From: Desulfogranum marinum
GTDB lineage: Bacteria > Desulfobacterota > Desulfobulbia > Desulfobulbales > Desulfobulbaceae
DNA: 32,889 nt
Direction of reading: 5' to 3'
Assembly (NCBI RefSeq): GCF_016918565.1
Contig: NZ_JAFFQD010000046.1
Coordinates: 1-32,889, forward strand
Position 1 is the stretch's first letter. The number at the start of each line of letters is the position of its first letter. Below are positions 1 to 10,145 of this stretch, one piece after another. The notes beneath the pieces are model-generated. The model was not told the origin of the DNA and ran no database searches. It worked only from the letters and a program-made list of their open reading frames with translations. A program made the position numbers and the translations under genes.

Positions 1-61
1 CCCTGTTTTTATATTATTTTTTGGCAAAAACAATATATCAGAGAGTAAAAGGCTTTTCTCG

Positions 62-706
62 TTAATTATGCGTTTTTATTAAAAAAGTGAGGGGCTTTGG
101 TTGCCCTAGCCAACCCCGAAACTTGAGTTTTAATATATCGATAGCCTTTTCAGCAAAACTTACCCAGTTCTTGTTGTTTTTCTTTCGCAAACATGCTGCT
201 TTAAAATAATATCCAAATGGAAAATTAGGGAACTTATTGATAACTTCATCATATTTCCTGTCTGATTTCTTGTCACAGCGAAAATTAAAAGTATTGGCTT
301 CGTGTGTATAAGTTCCTTCGAGAATACTTGAAATTGGAGTAGTTACTGTAATCGTTTCACTATTAGAAAATGGTTTACCATCAACATTTAGCTCAGATAC
401 ATTATTGTATTTTCTCAGGGCATCAATGTCCGCAGAGAGTGTTGTTATTTGATTAGCTAGCTTGTTTAATCTTTCATTTTCAGGGCCTGTATATCTTTCC
501 AATGCTATGGTTTTAAACGGAACTAGTTGCGTTTCCAATTTTTGAATTTCTGAATCTTTTTCTAGGTTACTATTTTCAAGCTCTTGAATCAGGTATTTAA
601 GGTGCGGTACTTTAAATAAGTATGGAATAGCTACTCCAATTAAAAGGAATATTCCTGAAACAATTGCAGTCTGTACAGATGCTTTTTGGTACCAATTTTG
701 TGCCAT
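62..706 (-). CDS. Hypothetical membrane-anchored coiled-coil protein
   Basis: I do not recognise this gene. The 214-residue product has one hydrophobic segment at about residues 12-31, then a charged heptad-like region (about 35-105) rich in Glu, Lys and Leu that should form a coiled coil, and a C-terminal stretch (about 150-195) that resembles one helical TPR-type repeat (motif FPNFPFGYYFKAACL). A longer frame opens at a GTG at 775, but the ATG at 706 has an AGGA about 11 bases upstream and puts the membrane segment near the N-terminus, so I prefer it. The region is clearly more AT-rich than the rest of the window and the codon use follows, which hints at horizontal origin. It is monocistronic here. 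Function unknown. Confidence 0.6.
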   Translation of the reverse strand: MAQNWYQKASVQTAIVSGIFLLIGVAIPYLFKVPHLKYLIQELENSNLEKDSEIQKLETQLVPFKTIALERYTGPENERLNKLANQITTLSADIDALRKYNNVSELNVDGKPFSNSETITVTTPISSILEGTYTHEANTFNFRCDKKSDRKYDEVINKFPNFPFGYYFKAACLRKKNNKNWVSFAEKAIDILKLKFRGWLGQPKPLTFLIKTHN

Positions 707-775
707 ACTTATTAATCCTAACAAGTTGTTATCCAGAAATTGGATATCATAACGTTTCTTGCCTTTGGTTCTCAC

Positions 776-1375
776 ACGAGTGTCCGAACTATCATCTTTT
801 ACCTAAAAGAAAGGATGACACCTAGAGTCAACACATTTCCACTAAATAGTAACTTTCTGGCCATCCCATAAAATGTCAAACAAGCCAAACTGTCACCCTT
901 CTATTTTTGTGTATAAGCTCAAAACGGTTAAAATGTACCACCAGTGTTCGGAAATACAAAGAGATAAAAAAAGGAGACGCTGGTCTTTAGTGCTTTTTTG
1001 AGGCAACCATTTGTTTGTATGTGCCTCTGAGGCTCACTGTCTCATGCAAGAAGAGTAATGGAGATTGACCGATGGAGGGGACCATGTGAAAGGGTAAACT
1101 TACCTCCCGCACAATCGTTTTTTAAGCGGCTTTCATGCAAGTATGTACGATGTCTTTTAGGGAATGTACTCGTTTTTGAGCGCTCATCAACAGCGCCTTT
1201 GCCGACCTTGTTCTGTTGACCATTACTGCTTAAAAGTATTTCTATTAGGAGGTTTTTCTTTCAAGGGGGTAGTGCCACTCCTGTCTGGTTAAATTTACCG
1301 CCGATATGGGGCCAAGTGGCTGCCTCCATGAAGCGTAATTATTCAAAATTCATATATGTTTGGTAAGAAAAGGGC
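776..1375. other. 600-base gene-poor stretch
   Basis: No convincing coding frame is seen on either strand. It holds a 7-base inverted repeat (TCCGAAC at 783-789 with GTTCGGA at 946-952) and a small hairpin (GAGGCA 1000-1005 with TGCCTC 1022-1027). It must contain the promoters for the flanking divergent genes, but I could not identify consensus -35/-10 boxes. Nothing matched a riboswitch consensus that I know. Confidence 0.4.
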
Positions 1376-1381
1376 GTGATT

Positions 1382-2323
1382 ATGAATATGTTTGCACGAT
1401 TGCATTTAAGCGATTCCACTGGTGCTGCTATTGAGTGGGATATGACCCCGGATCTTGCGTTTTGTACTTTTTCGGCAAAAGGATTGAGTGAGGGGCTGAC
1501 CAGCACCAAGGAAAGAGTCTGCTATTTTTTTGTGGATAACTGGGGCACAGCTCCACGGCTGTACCTTATGGAGCGGGGTGTGCGCCATGTTCATATTTTG
1601 GCAGAGGTTAAGGCTCCTCAGCAATTGATCGAAGATTGCATTATAAGTCATGGTGGTACGCTGAGTTCCCGTGATAATTTTCCTGTTAATGCAGCCTTGA
1701 AAAAATGGTTGCTTGCCGAGGTTGTTGAGCCTGAACACAGCCCGTTTCTTTTTCCCGTTGCAGAGGAAACGGCGGTTGAGGAAGAGAGAGGCGAGGCTCT
1801 GCCGACTTTGGGTAAGACGGGATTTAGCGGCAGTAAAATCATGCTGCCTGCAGAACATACGACCCTTGATGATGAGCAGATAAAGCAGATCATAATGCAG
1901 TGGAACTTTTTTGATGCACAATTAAACCCGCAGGGTTCATTTGCGAATTTTCTGGCCGATGGTGGTGACGAGACCGTGGTAGTAGATGAAAAAACCGGGC
2001 TTATGTGGCAGTGCGGAGGGGTGGATCTTTGTTCAATACGCAATATGAAACGTGCCATAGAACAATTGAACAACGACGGATTTGCCGGGTACCACGACTG
2101 GCGAATGCCAACCGTGGAAGAGGCAATGTCACTGATGGAAACATCCCCTAACGCAAAGGGGATATATTTGCACCCCTGTTTTTCCAGGGAGCAGCCGTTT
2201 GTGTTTGTCGCCGCCCGGCGCAGACCAACAGGGTATTGGTTTGTAGATTACATGCAGGGGAAGATGTACTGGTCTTCGGGCACTGTTCCCGGTGGGTTTT
2301 GTAGATTGTGCCGAGGGGCGTAG
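1382..2323 (+). CDS. DUF1566 (Lcl_C-like) domain protein with unknown N-terminal domain
   Basis: The C-terminal third (about residues 190-313) has the hallmarks of the DUF1566 family: KTGLMWQ, then an Ala/Asn-rich helix, the GYHDWRMPTVEE motif, a YWSS-like motif (MYWSSGTV) and a terminal CRLCRG close to the family's VRCVR. DUF1566 domains are usually exported or surface proteins with a lectin-like fold, but this one has no signal peptide. The N-terminal 110 residues (motifs CYFFVDNW, RLYLMERG, VRHVHILAE) form a separate domain that I cannot name. Three starts lie close together (GTG 1376, ATG 1382, ATG 1388); I use 1382. The gene converges with the EAL gene on the other strand, with only 4 bases between stop codons. 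Confidence 0.8.
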   Translation: MNMFARLHLSDSTGAAIEWDMTPDLAFCTFSAKGLSEGLTSTKERVCYFFVDNWGTAPRLYLMERGVRHVHILAEVKAPQQLIEDCIISHGGTLSSRDNFPVNAALKKWLLAEVVEPEHSPFLFPVAEETAVEEERGEALPTLGKTGFSGSKIMLPAEHTTLDDEQIKQIIMQWNFFDAQLNPQGSFANFLADGGDETVVVDEKTGLMWQCGGVDLCSIRNMKRAIEQLNNDGFAGYHDWRMPTVEEAMSLMETSPNAKGIYLHPCFSREQPFVFVAARRRPTGYWFVDYMQGKMYWSSGTVPGGFCRLCRGA

Positions 2324-2327
2324 GCTG

Positions 2328-4445
2328 TTAAATAAGTTTTTCAAACTTTATTGCTGGAATTGGAGGAGAAAAATAATATCCCTGGTACTCATCACACCCA
2401 TATTCTTTAAGGAGACGGAACTGCTCCTCGGTTTCAATCCCCTCTGCCACTATTTTCATGCCCAGGCTGTGGCCCATTGCAATAATAGCTTTAATAATCA
2501 CCCGGTTTTTTTCTTTGTCCGAGCAGTGCATCACAAAAGAGCGATCTATTTTAATTACATCTACATGGAAGGAAGTAAGGTAACTGAGCGACGAGTAACC
2601 TGTCCCAAAATCATCAATGGCCACTTTGATGCCGAGGTTTTTGATGCCGAGCAAAGTTTCAACAATTGCCTCGGTATCGCGCATGAGTACATTTTCCGTC
2701 ACTTCTACCTCTATGGCATCTCCGGGCAACGAATGCTTTTTTAGATTCTGTTCCAGAAGCTGTACAATATTTTGTTCCGCAAGTTTGTACCCTGATAGGT
2801 TTAAAGCGATACGTACGGGATGCAGGCCTTTATCCTTCCATATCCGGTTTTGCCGGCAAGCCTCCTCAATGACCCATTTGTTGATGTCGAGGATGAGGCC
2901 CGATTCTTCAGCAATGGGAATAAATTTGTCTGGTGGCATAAAGCCTTTTTTGGGGTGATTCCAGCGAATCAAAGCTTCGGCCCCCATTATACCACGGTTC
3001 AAAAATTGCAGTTGCGGCTGGAAATGGAGACTAAATTCCTTGTTGGCAATGGCGGATTTCATGTCTTGTTCCAGCGTAAACCTGGACAGAACCGCTCTGT
3101 TGAGAGATTTTTTAAAAAATTGATAATTATTGCCCCCATTTTTTTTTGCATGGTACATGGCAATATCAGCATGTTTCAGGAGAGCATTTGCCTCTTGACC
3201 ATCTTCCGGGAAAACGCTGATACCAATACTTGCACTCACCGAAATTTCCTGGCCATCTATTACCTGCTTTTGTGGAATTGCCGCAATAAGCCGTCTGGCT
3301 GCAATTGCAGCACTTTCAGGAGAGGCAATATCTGAGAGTATGAGGACAAATTCATCACCACCATGTCGAGCAACAAGAGTGTGTGGCTCCTCTGTTGAGG
3401 TAATTGCCACCGTATCAACCCGGCGAATCGACTGTTTGATCATATCTGCTGTATTTTTAAGGAGAATATCACCTGCGTGATGGCCCATGGTGTCATTGAT
3501 CTGTTTAAATTGATCAATATCCATAAAAAGCAAAGCAAACGATTGTTTCTTGCGCTTTGAGTGCTCGAGTACACTGTTGAGGCGATTCAAAAAAAGTGTT
3601 CTATTAGCAAGCCCGGTGAGACTATCATAAAAAGCGAGGTACCTTATTTCTTCTTCGGCCTGCTTCATTTGCGTGCTGTCATGAACAACTCCAAGGAGGA
3701 ATTCAGGAGCGCCTGATTCGGTTCGCAGCACTTCGCCATACATGTAAATATATCTGATCGAGGAGTCTATTAACGTTTTTTGGAAATTGACTGTAAACGT
3801 TTTTCGCTCGCGTATTGCCTCTTCTACAGTGGCATAAATATCGGGCTGTTCCGTTCCAATAAGAGTGTCGAGCAACTCTTTAACAGTGATTTCCTCTCTC
3901 GGTCCTCCAGAAAGACCCAGGATATGAAGTGCTTCAGGCGAAATGGTGCAGAGGTTGTTTTGCAAGTCAACTTGCCAGTTGCCGATTTTGGCAATTTCCT
4001 GGGTCTTGGCAAGAAAACTGCGGCTGAGGTACAGGTCTTTTAAAGCCTCTCCGGCTCGCAGCATATAATGGGCACGATGGCTGAACATTGTCCAGTTGAT
4101 GGGTTTAGAGACAAAGTCATTGCCTCCGGCGCGAAAAGCCTCTTCAATGGATTCGTTGTCCTCAAGCCCGGTGACCATTAATATTTGGACATACTCTCCT
4201 CCCGGCCGTTTGCGTATTTCCCTGCAGGTTGCAAAGCCGTCCATTTGCGGCATCATCACATCAAGACAAATAAGATCAGGTTTTTTTGCATCAAAAAGAG
4301 CAATGCCGTTTTCTCCACTTGCCGCCTGCTCAATTTCAAAACCAGCCTTTCGTAATGCCGCCCCCATGGTAATTCGTGATGCATTATCATCGTCCACGAC
4401 CAGAGCAAGAGGCTTTTTGGGCTGTTTTATATGTATAGAATCCAT
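2328..4445 (-). CDS. Response regulator with PAS, GGDEF and EAL domains (c-di-GMP turnover)
   Basis: A 705-residue cytoplasmic protein. An N-terminal receiver domain (about 12-130) has the acidic pair in VVDDD (16-20), the phospho-acceptor D62 in LDVMMP, and K114. A PAS-like segment follows (about 150-260). The GGDEF domain (about 268-445) keeps GGDEF at 362-366, but about 12 extra residues sit between the DTVA helix end and RHGGDEF, displacing the usual RxxD inhibitory site. The EAL domain (about 455-700) keeps EAL at 490-492, EVTEN (581-585), DDFGTGYSSL (611-620), K632 and E668, so phosphodiesterase activity is expected; cyclase activity is possible. The start codon follows the kinase stop codon directly, so the two are almost certainly translated together and the kinase phosphorelay probably controls this protein. 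Confidence 0.93.
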   Translation of the reverse strand: MDSIHIKQPKKPLALVVDDDNASRITMGAALRKAGFEIEQAASGENGIALFDAKKPDLICLDVMMPQMDGFATCREIRKRPGGEYVQILMVTGLEDNESIEEAFRAGGNDFVSKPINWTMFSHRAHYMLRAGEALKDLYLSRSFLAKTQEIAKIGNWQVDLQNNLCTISPEALHILGLSGGPREEITVKELLDTLIGTEQPDIYATVEEAIRERKTFTVNFQKTLIDSSIRYIYMYGEVLRTESGAPEFLLGVVHDSTQMKQAEEEIRYLAFYDSLTGLANRTLFLNRLNSVLEHSKRKKQSFALLFMDIDQFKQINDTMGHHAGDILLKNTADMIKQSIRRVDTVAITSTEEPHTLVARHGGDEFVLILSDIASPESAAIAARRLIAAIPQKQVIDGQEISVSASIGISVFPEDGQEANALLKHADIAMYHAKKNGGNNYQFFKKSLNRAVLSRFTLEQDMKSAIANKEFSLHFQPQLQFLNRGIMGAEALIRWNHPKKGFMPPDKFIPIAEESGLILDINKWVIEEACRQNRIWKDKGLHPVRIALNLSGYKLAEQNIVQLLEQNLKKHSLPGDAIEVEVTENVLMRDTEAIVETLLGIKNLGIKVAIDDFGTGYSSLSYLTSFHVDVIKIDRSFVMHCSDKEKNRVIIKAIIAMGHSLGMKIVAEGIETEEQFRLLKEYGCDEYQGYYFSPPIPAIKFEKLI

Positions 4446-7304
4446 TTATGCCAGTTCCTTTTCCAGAGCCTTTTTGGTTCTGCTATATTGGTCGATAATT
4501 TCCGTTACAAGCAGAGCGTTGCTCTCTGAAGAGTTGGCGGCACAGTTTTCTTCGAGCTTTTTGGCCATTGCGGAAAGTGTCATTGCACCTACATTGGCAC
4601 TGCTCGACTTGAGTGTATGAGCCGTCAGCTTTAATATATCAATATCTCTGTCCGCTTGGGCTGTATCTAACTGCTTAACTATCATGTCGGCATCATCAAT
4701 GTACGCCCTGATAACTTGTGAAAGGAGATCCGGTTCTCCATCCATTTGCAATTGCCGGATTGAGTCTAAAGCAAAAGGATCAAGCAGGGTGCTACCTTGC
4801 TCACTCGTCTCACTCACTGCTTCTGTAAGGCCCATCGGGAGTGCTTGATCCGGTGTTTGGGTTGAGGACTTTTTAAACCAATGGGCGATTACAGAGGCCA
4901 TTTGTTCTAATTGGAAAGGCTTGCTGAGATAATCGTCCATCCCTGCTTGGATGCACTTCTCTCTATCACTAAACTGGGCATTGGCGGTGAGGGCGATGAT
5001 GGGAGTGTGCATGAGCTCAGCTGATTGTGCTTCCAGCTCCCTGATTTTTTGCGTGGCCTGAAAACCATCCATTACCGGCATTTGGCAATCCATAAAGATA
5101 AGATCATATGTACGTTCGCCAAGGGCTTTTATTGCCTCAGCGCCATTGACGACGACTTCTGTTGTGCAGCCAAGTTTTCCTAACATCTTGGTGGCTACTA
5201 GCTGATTGGTGCTATTATCTTCCACAACAAGCGCATTCAAGCCAAAATTATAAGCAGCTTTGGCTACTTTGTCCTTTTGTTCTTCTTCAGATCCTGGAGT
5301 GGTGTTCACTGCATTGGATGCATTAATAACCGAGAGGATGGCTGAAAATAGATCGCGCTGGCGGACAGGCTTGGTCAGATACACATCAATTCCCACATCT
5401 TTACTTTTCTGAATGTCGCCATAGGCACCGACAGAAGTGAGCATTATTATGGGAATGGTTTTACTGTGTTCAGCTGTTTTGATTTGTTCAGCCACCTCCA
5501 GGCCGTCCATCTCCGGCATATCAAGGTCCAAGAGAACGATATCATAGGGTTTACTGTTATACGAAGTTCGAATTTTTTCAAGCGCAACCGATCCATTTTC
5601 TGCGACATCACAGGTCATATTCCAGGATGCAGTTTGATGGCGCAGGATACTTCTATTGGTTGCATTGTCATCAATTGCCAGGGCATTAAGGCCGTCAAGG
5701 CTAAAGGTTTCTTTGTTATACGCTGATCCAGTGGCGGGAAGAGAAATTTCCATGGGAAGGGTAAAGGAAAATACCGACCCTTCTCCGAGTGTACTTTCAA
5801 CACCCAGCTTTCCCCCCATAAGGGCAACCAGTTCCATGGAAATAACTAGCCCAAGACCTGTGCCCCCATATTTTCTGGTGCTCGTGCCGTCGGCCTGGGA
5901 GAATGGTTGAAAAAGTTTTTTTATGTTTTCTTTGCTGATACCTATGCCTGTATCTCTGATAGAGATAGTAAGATCAGTGCCAAAATCAGTATCACTGGTT
6001 GATACTTCGACAATCACTTCACCGTGGCTGGTGAATTTTATTGCATTGCCGATGAGGTTAATCAGTACTTGTCGTAATCGGTTGGCATCTCCTTTTAAAA
6101 AAAGAGTTGAATTGGGCTGAATGAGGACTCCCAATTCAATTCTCTGAGCCTTGCTTTTTGAAGAGAGCAGTTGGATGATATCTTCAATAAGGTCCTGGAG
6201 GTCAAATGGCCGCGATTCAAGTTCAAGTTTTCCTGCTTCAATTTTTGAAAAGTCGAGAATGTCATTGATAACAGCAAGCAGGGCGGTGCCGGAATCTTGA
6301 ATTGTATTTGCAAACTGGCGTTGAACTCCATTCAACTCGGTTTCAAGCAGCAACTCGGCCATGCCGAGAACACCATTCATCGGAGTTCGGATTTCGTGGC
6401 TCATATTGGCCAGGAACTGGCTTTTTGCTCGATTTGCTTTCTCCGCTGCGTCCCTTGCCTGCAGAAGATCCGTGACCGTGTTTTCTAGTTCAACTTTTGC
6501 CGTTGAAAGCGCATCCGTCCGTTGGGTGACCTTTTCTTCCAAGTCTAAACTGTATGACCTTAACTCCTCATCCCTACTATGAATTTCGGCAACCATCTTA
6601 TTGAAGTGGTCGATGAGGTCCCCAAACTCGTCCTCTGTTTTTTTTTCTACAAAAATATCGTAGGTTTTTTCTTTTATAACACGCTCCATACTTTGGACTA
6701 ATCTGGTCAAGGGAGCTGTAAATAATGTTTGCGCCCAGGAAGTAACAAAGATAACGACGACAAGGATAGCCAGCCCCGCTAACCCGAGCTGAACAAAAAA
6801 ATCATTAAGACGATTTTGGAGTTGCTGCATATCATCTACAAGGAGTATGGCACCCTTTATTGTATTGTCGACATACACAGGCCGTAAGAGATAGCAGTAT
6901 TTTTTTGTAATTTTTGCGAAAACAGGCTTTGGAGCGAAGAGCGTAAAAAGTTCCTTTCCAGGAGGTGTTACCGCGGTTGCTACATTTTCCAGGTGGGAGA
7001 TGTTCTTTTCAGTTTTTTGGTATGTGGCGTATATTTCTCCATCAGCATCGTAGAGGAAGGCAAATGCAATATCCGGCTTCCTCCGCAAAGATGCAAGGGC
7101 TTCTATGGCACCTTTTTTGTCATCAAATATCAAGTTGACACTGCTGTTCCAGGCAACGACATCTGCCATGGTGGTTAACTCTTTTACCAACCTCTTGGAA
7201 GCATTCTTTTTTTCAGAGACAACAAGAATGAGACTAAGTAAAAATAAACCAAGAAGAGCCGTTAGAAGAAAAGCAAGTTGCAGCTTGGCGCGAATGGATT
7301 GCAT
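4446..7304 (-). CDS. Hybrid sensor histidine kinase (CHASE8-HAMP-HisKA-HATPase-REC-REC-HPt)
   Basis: A BarA/TorS-like hybrid kinase of 952 residues from the ATG at 7304. An N-terminal membrane helix (about 8-30), a periplasmic domain with CHASE8-like features ([20 protein letters not shown]), a second helix (about 168-188) and HAMP are followed by HisKA with H303 in [11 protein letters not shown], an ATPase domain (N420 in the NAIKF N-box, DTGIGI, GGTGLGL), receiver 1 with D593 (LLDLDMP), receiver 2 with D739 (FMDCQMP) and a C-terminal HPt with H896 (AHTLKSSSA). All phosphorelay residues are present. The frame is open up to a TTG at 7355 that overlaps the YfiR gene; neither start has a strong ribosome site, and 7304 gives the usual short cytoplasmic N-terminus. 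Partners are the upstream receptor/YfiR pair and the downstream EAL regulator. Confidence 0.93.
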   Translation of the reverse strand: MQSIRAKLQLAFLLTALLGLFLLSLILVVSEKKNASKRLVKELTTMADVVAWNSSVNLIFDDKKGAIEALASLRRKPDIAFAFLYDADGEIYATYQKTEKNISHLENVATAVTPPGKELFTLFAPKPVFAKITKKYCYLLRPVYVDNTIKGAILLVDDMQQLQNRLNDFFVQLGLAGLAILVVVIFVTSWAQTLFTAPLTRLVQSMERVIKEKTYDIFVEKKTEDEFGDLIDHFNKMVAEIHSRDEELRSYSLDLEEKVTQRTDALSTAKVELENTVTDLLQARDAAEKANRAKSQFLANMSHEIRTPMNGVLGMAELLLETELNGVQRQFANTIQDSGTALLAVINDILDFSKIEAGKLELESRPFDLQDLIEDIIQLLSSKSKAQRIELGVLIQPNSTLFLKGDANRLRQVLINLIGNAIKFTSHGEVIVEVSTSDTDFGTDLTISIRDTGIGISKENIKKLFQPFSQADGTSTRKYGGTGLGLVISMELVALMGGKLGVESTLGEGSVFSFTLPMEISLPATGSAYNKETFSLDGLNALAIDDNATNRSILRHQTASWNMTCDVAENGSVALEKIRTSYNSKPYDIVLLDLDMPEMDGLEVAEQIKTAEHSKTIPIIMLTSVGAYGDIQKSKDVGIDVYLTKPVRQRDLFSAILSVINASNAVNTTPGSEEEQKDKVAKAAYNFGLNALVVEDNSTNQLVATKMLGKLGCTTEVVVNGAEAIKALGERTYDLIFMDCQMPVMDGFQATQKIRELEAQSAELMHTPIIALTANAQFSDREKCIQAGMDDYLSKPFQLEQMASVIAHWFKKSSTQTPDQALPMGLTEAVSETSEQGSTLLDPFALDSIRQLQMDGEPDLLSQVIRAYIDDADMIVKQLDTAQADRDIDILKLTAHTLKSSSANVGAMTLSAMAKKLEENCAANSSESNALLVTEIIDQYSRTKKALEKELA

Positions 7305-7344
7305 GGATACAAATAAATTCAAAGTATTACGAAATGCTCCGCAT

Positions 7345-7929
7345 TTAATTATCAATCAGGGTGGCTATTTTTAGCAGGCGTGAACTCAATTTCAGGCCCT
7401 GCTTAGCAATAACGGTAGGGTTTATTGCAAATTTAAGTTTTCCGTTTTGTGTATAAAAGTGAATAGCTCCACCTAGCTTGGTGACGCGCTCTTTTTCGCC
7501 GACTGTCAGCACTGGCTTTCCGCGTACCGCAGAAAGAGTCCGTACCAGGTCTGCTGTGTCTACCTCGTCTTTATAGAAAACAATATGGCATTTTGGAGTC
7601 GTTGCCTGTGAATCCACTGCCTCCACATGGAGGAGTCGCTTACCAATCTTTTTTCCTTCTATGGATTGAAAGGCCTGGGGCAGGGTACTTGTCCCAACTA
7701 CACATAATGTAATATTCTCTGTTGGGTTGGAAAATGCTGTTTCCGGCCACTCTGTCAGCATCGCAAAATTCATGACAAAAGCAGCCTTTACTGCATACTC
7801 ATCGCGTGGTGCAGCTGGAACCGACGCGCACCAGCAAAAGGTTAACAAGAAGAGGACGGTAGACCGCGAGAACCTTTTTAGAGCCTTCCTGCCTAAAAAG
7901 TTATGATAGCTATCTGGACCTGCGATCAT
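7345..7929 (-). CDS. YfiR-family (DUF4154) periplasmic protein
   Basis: A 194-residue protein with a long signal peptide (hydrophobic core [11 protein letters not shown], probable cleavage after VPAA). The mature part has the DUF4154/YfiR pattern: an [20 protein letters not shown] opening, a central Rossmann-like half ([16 protein letters not shown]) and the ending [26 protein letters not shown]. YfiR in Pseudomonas is a periplasmic repressor of the diguanylate cyclase YfiN. Homologues are often found next to TonB-dependent receptors and sensor kinases, exactly as here. The gene lies 48 bases after the receptor and just before the kinase. I infer that it relays receptor state to the periplasmic CHASE8 domain. 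GGTGGAT precedes the ATG. Confidence 0.88.
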   Translation of the reverse strand: MIAGPDSYHNFLGRKALKRFSRSTVLFLLTFCWCASVPAAPRDEYAVKAAFVMNFAMLTEWPETAFSNPTENITLCVVGTSTLPQAFQSIEGKKIGKRLLHVEAVDSQATTPKCHIVFYKDEVDTADLVRTLSAVRGKPVLTVGEKERVTKLGGAIHFYTQNGKLKFAINPTVIAKQGLKLSSRLLKIATLIDN

Positions 7930-7977
7930 TTATCCACCATGTTTATCCACGCCATGAAAAAGTCAACCGTGTTCTGC

Positions 7978-10026
7978 TTAGAATCGGTAGGTTGCCTTAA
8001 GATAAACACCTCGCTCTATCTCGGTGGGGAGTGACCAGAATTCCTGAACATATTCTTCATGACTTTCCGTTAGCAGGTTCTGTCCGATCAGAGCTATGTC
8101 GAGCTGTGAGGTTGGCCGATAGGTGATCTGTATATCAGCAGTAAAATAATCGTCTATAGTATAGTACGGGTCTCCTGGGTTATAAACGTATATCCCGGCG
8201 GCATCACTTACATATCGTCCCCAAAAATCAAAGGAGAGGGAATCGGTTATTTTCCAATTGGCTCTCAGAGAGAACTGATGGATGGGAGCATCGCTGGCCT
8301 GGGTAATATAAATGTCTGTGTAGTCTTCGTTAATATAAGAGTAAGCGAAATCAAATTTTACTTTCTCCAAAGCCTGCCAGGCCACTGCAAGCTCAAGTCC
8401 ATGGCTTGTACCGGCGGCTGCATTCGTAAACTGATTATACACTGCTCCATAGCTCCCATTAATAGTAGGAAGTGTGGGTTCCGTACTGCGTAGATCATCA
8501 TAGTCGTTATAAAAAAGAGCCAGGTCCAAAGAGAGGGTCTGGTTTACCAGGTAGCGATACCCTGCTTCGTAAGCAACAACGATTTGTGAATCAAAGTCTG
8601 CATTGCTGGTAACGCCAGCTGCTGCAGGTATAGAAAGAGGGTTTATTGGATTAGAGGATGGAAGAATAATGGTCGTTAGCGTAGCGTTACGTTCAACCCT
8701 GTGGGGTGTTCTCACCGCTCTTGAAACCGCTCCCCAGAGCTTGTGATTTTTGAGAGGGCTGTACAGAGCACGCAGGCTGGGCTGAATTTCATAGCCGGTA
8801 TAGTCATTATGTTCAAATTTTGAACCAAGGGTAAAGATGAGCGTATCCTTTAACGCTGTATATTCGTCCTGCACAAAAAAACTAAACAGGTTGGTATCAG
8901 CGTTTTCCGGTTCTAGCTTTGTCCAAAAAGTATTATAAAATTTTTCACTGATATAACGGTAATGCAAACCCCATATAAGGTCTTGCTTTTCCCCGAAAGA
9001 AAAATGATGCTGAAACTCCAGGTCCAGCGTGTCGGATTCTTCATGGTTTGTCATCTCATCCCGACTTGCCCTGTCGTAGTAAAACTGAAGGTCGACTTCA
9101 CCGCCACCAGAGGTATATTGGGTCCAGGAGGCTAAAATGTTTCCACCTTTTGTATCTACGTTGTCATTATCTATAAAGAAAGCAGGATCAGTTAAGGTGG
9201 GCAATATGACGGTCTGGTTAAGATCCCCCTTGTAGATATCTCCCTGGATATTGAAACTATTGGATGACGCAAGGCTTCCATCGACACGAAATCCGCTGCG
9301 ATAAGATTCCCATGAATCCTCCGAATCCTCGCCGGTTACAAATTGATAACTATCTCTCGAATTGCCTTTGGCATACAACCTTCCGTAGACGCCTTCTGTA
9401 ATGGTTGTTCCGTATCGTCCAGCGGCAAAGGCTCGTTCTTCCGTTCCTCCTCCTGCTACAGCTAGTCCGCCCAGGGTATCTCCAGCGTGTTTGGTAATAA
9501 TATTAATAACACCATTTACAGCATTGGCTCCCCAGATAGTTGCTCCTGGCCCGCGTATAACCTCAATGCGTTCAATGTCGTCCAGCATTGTGTCCTGCAC
9601 TTCCCAGTACACCCCTGAATAGAGTGGGTTGTAGACGCTCCTGCCATCCATCAGCACAAGCAGTTTATCAGAGAACCGCGAGTTAAATCCCCGGCTGCTA
9701 ACTGCCCATTTATTAGCATCAATCCTCGCAACATTGAGACCAGGAACCATGCGCAGCAACTCTGGTATGCATGTGGCTCCTGATTGCTGGATATCTTCAG
9801 CTGTGATCACAAAAATAGCAGCAGCACTGTCGGAAAGACTTTGGGATTTCTTACTTACAGAGGTAACCTGGATGCCCATAAGGTCTTCAATGCTTAAGGT
9901 TGTCAGGTCTGTTTCGTTGACTTGAGCTGTCGCCGATGTAGCGAAAAGAGCGGTTCCCAGCATAATACCGGCACCCATTCGTTTCCTGTTGGCTTGAGCC
10001 TGCTTATCTGTAAATAAATCCAACAT
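7978..10026 (-). CDS. TonB-dependent outer-membrane receptor
   Basis: A 682-residue receptor. A signal peptide ends near ATAQ (about residue 35). The segment LTTLSIEDLMGIQVTSVSKK that follows is typical of the YfiR-associated receptor subgroup. The plug domain (about 57-180) has AAAIFVITAEDI, IPELLRMVPGLNVARID, SSRGF, LLVLMDGRSVY, IERIEVIRGPGA and NAVNGVINIITK. The rest is a beta-barrel ending in the expected C-terminal Phe (YLKATYRF). The substrate cannot be told from sequence. Start choice: GGAGGG lies 8 bases before the ATG at 10026. This is the first gene of a four-gene operon driven from the promoter at 10113-10141. No TonB/ExbBD genes are in the window, so energising must come from elsewhere. 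Confidence 0.95.
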   Translation of the reverse strand: MLDLFTDKQAQANRKRMGAGIMLGTALFATSATAQVNETDLTTLSIEDLMGIQVTSVSKKSQSLSDSAAAIFVITAEDIQQSGATCIPELLRMVPGLNVARIDANKWAVSSRGFNSRFSDKLLVLMDGRSVYNPLYSGVYWEVQDTMLDDIERIEVIRGPGATIWGANAVNGVINIITKHAGDTLGGLAVAGGGTEERAFAAGRYGTTITEGVYGRLYAKGNSRDSYQFVTGEDSEDSWESYRSGFRVDGSLASSNSFNIQGDIYKGDLNQTVILPTLTDPAFFIDNDNVDTKGGNILASWTQYTSGGGEVDLQFYYDRASRDEMTNHEESDTLDLEFQHHFSFGEKQDLIWGLHYRYISEKFYNTFWTKLEPENADTNLFSFFVQDEYTALKDTLIFTLGSKFEHNDYTGYEIQPSLRALYSPLKNHKLWGAVSRAVRTPHRVERNATLTTIILPSSNPINPLSIPAAAGVTSNADFDSQIVVAYEAGYRYLVNQTLSLDLALFYNDYDDLRSTEPTLPTINGSYGAVYNQFTNAAAGTSHGLELAVAWQALEKVKFDFAYSYINEDYTDIYITQASDAPIHQFSLRANWKITDSLSFDFWGRYVSDAAGIYVYNPGDPYYTIDDYFTADIQITYRPTSQLDIALIGQNLLTESHEEYVQEFWSLPTEIERGVYLKATYRF

Positions 10027-10112
10027 TCAAAGACCCTCCGGCCTCTACAATTTTTCTGATCAGAGATTTGCTTACCACTGATGCTGAATAATAATCTTAA
10101 TATGCTGATGTC

Positions 10113-10141
10113 ATTATCTCTAAGCGCTTCTCTTTTGTCAA
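10113..10141 (-). promoter_or_regulatory. Sigma-70 promoter of the receptor-kinase operon
   Basis: On the minus strand TTGACA (10141-10136) is followed after exactly 17 bases by GATAAT (10118-10113), a near-perfect sigma-70 promoter. The spacer holds the palindrome AAGCGCTT, a possible operator. The start codon is about 85 bases downstream of the -10 box, leaving an untranslated leader of about 80 bases with a CTGATCAG palindrome. The -35 box lies directly beside the end of the adenine-deaminase remnant. Confidence 0.75.
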
Positions 10142-10145
10142 ATTT

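Noticed and set aside
780-960. Minus-strand sequence such as GGTACATTTTAACCG and the TCCGAAC/GTTCGGA inverted repeat looked like ends of an IS21/IS481-type element.
   Set aside because: The repeat is only 7 bases, no transposase frame or remnant is present between or beside the arms, and the resemblance is too loose.
1000-1033. Alternating GAGGC/GCCTC/GAGGC segments suggested an attenuator or switch.
   Set aside because: The second hairpin would have a one-base loop, which is not possible without melting its stem; no terminator T-run or regulated gene start is close.
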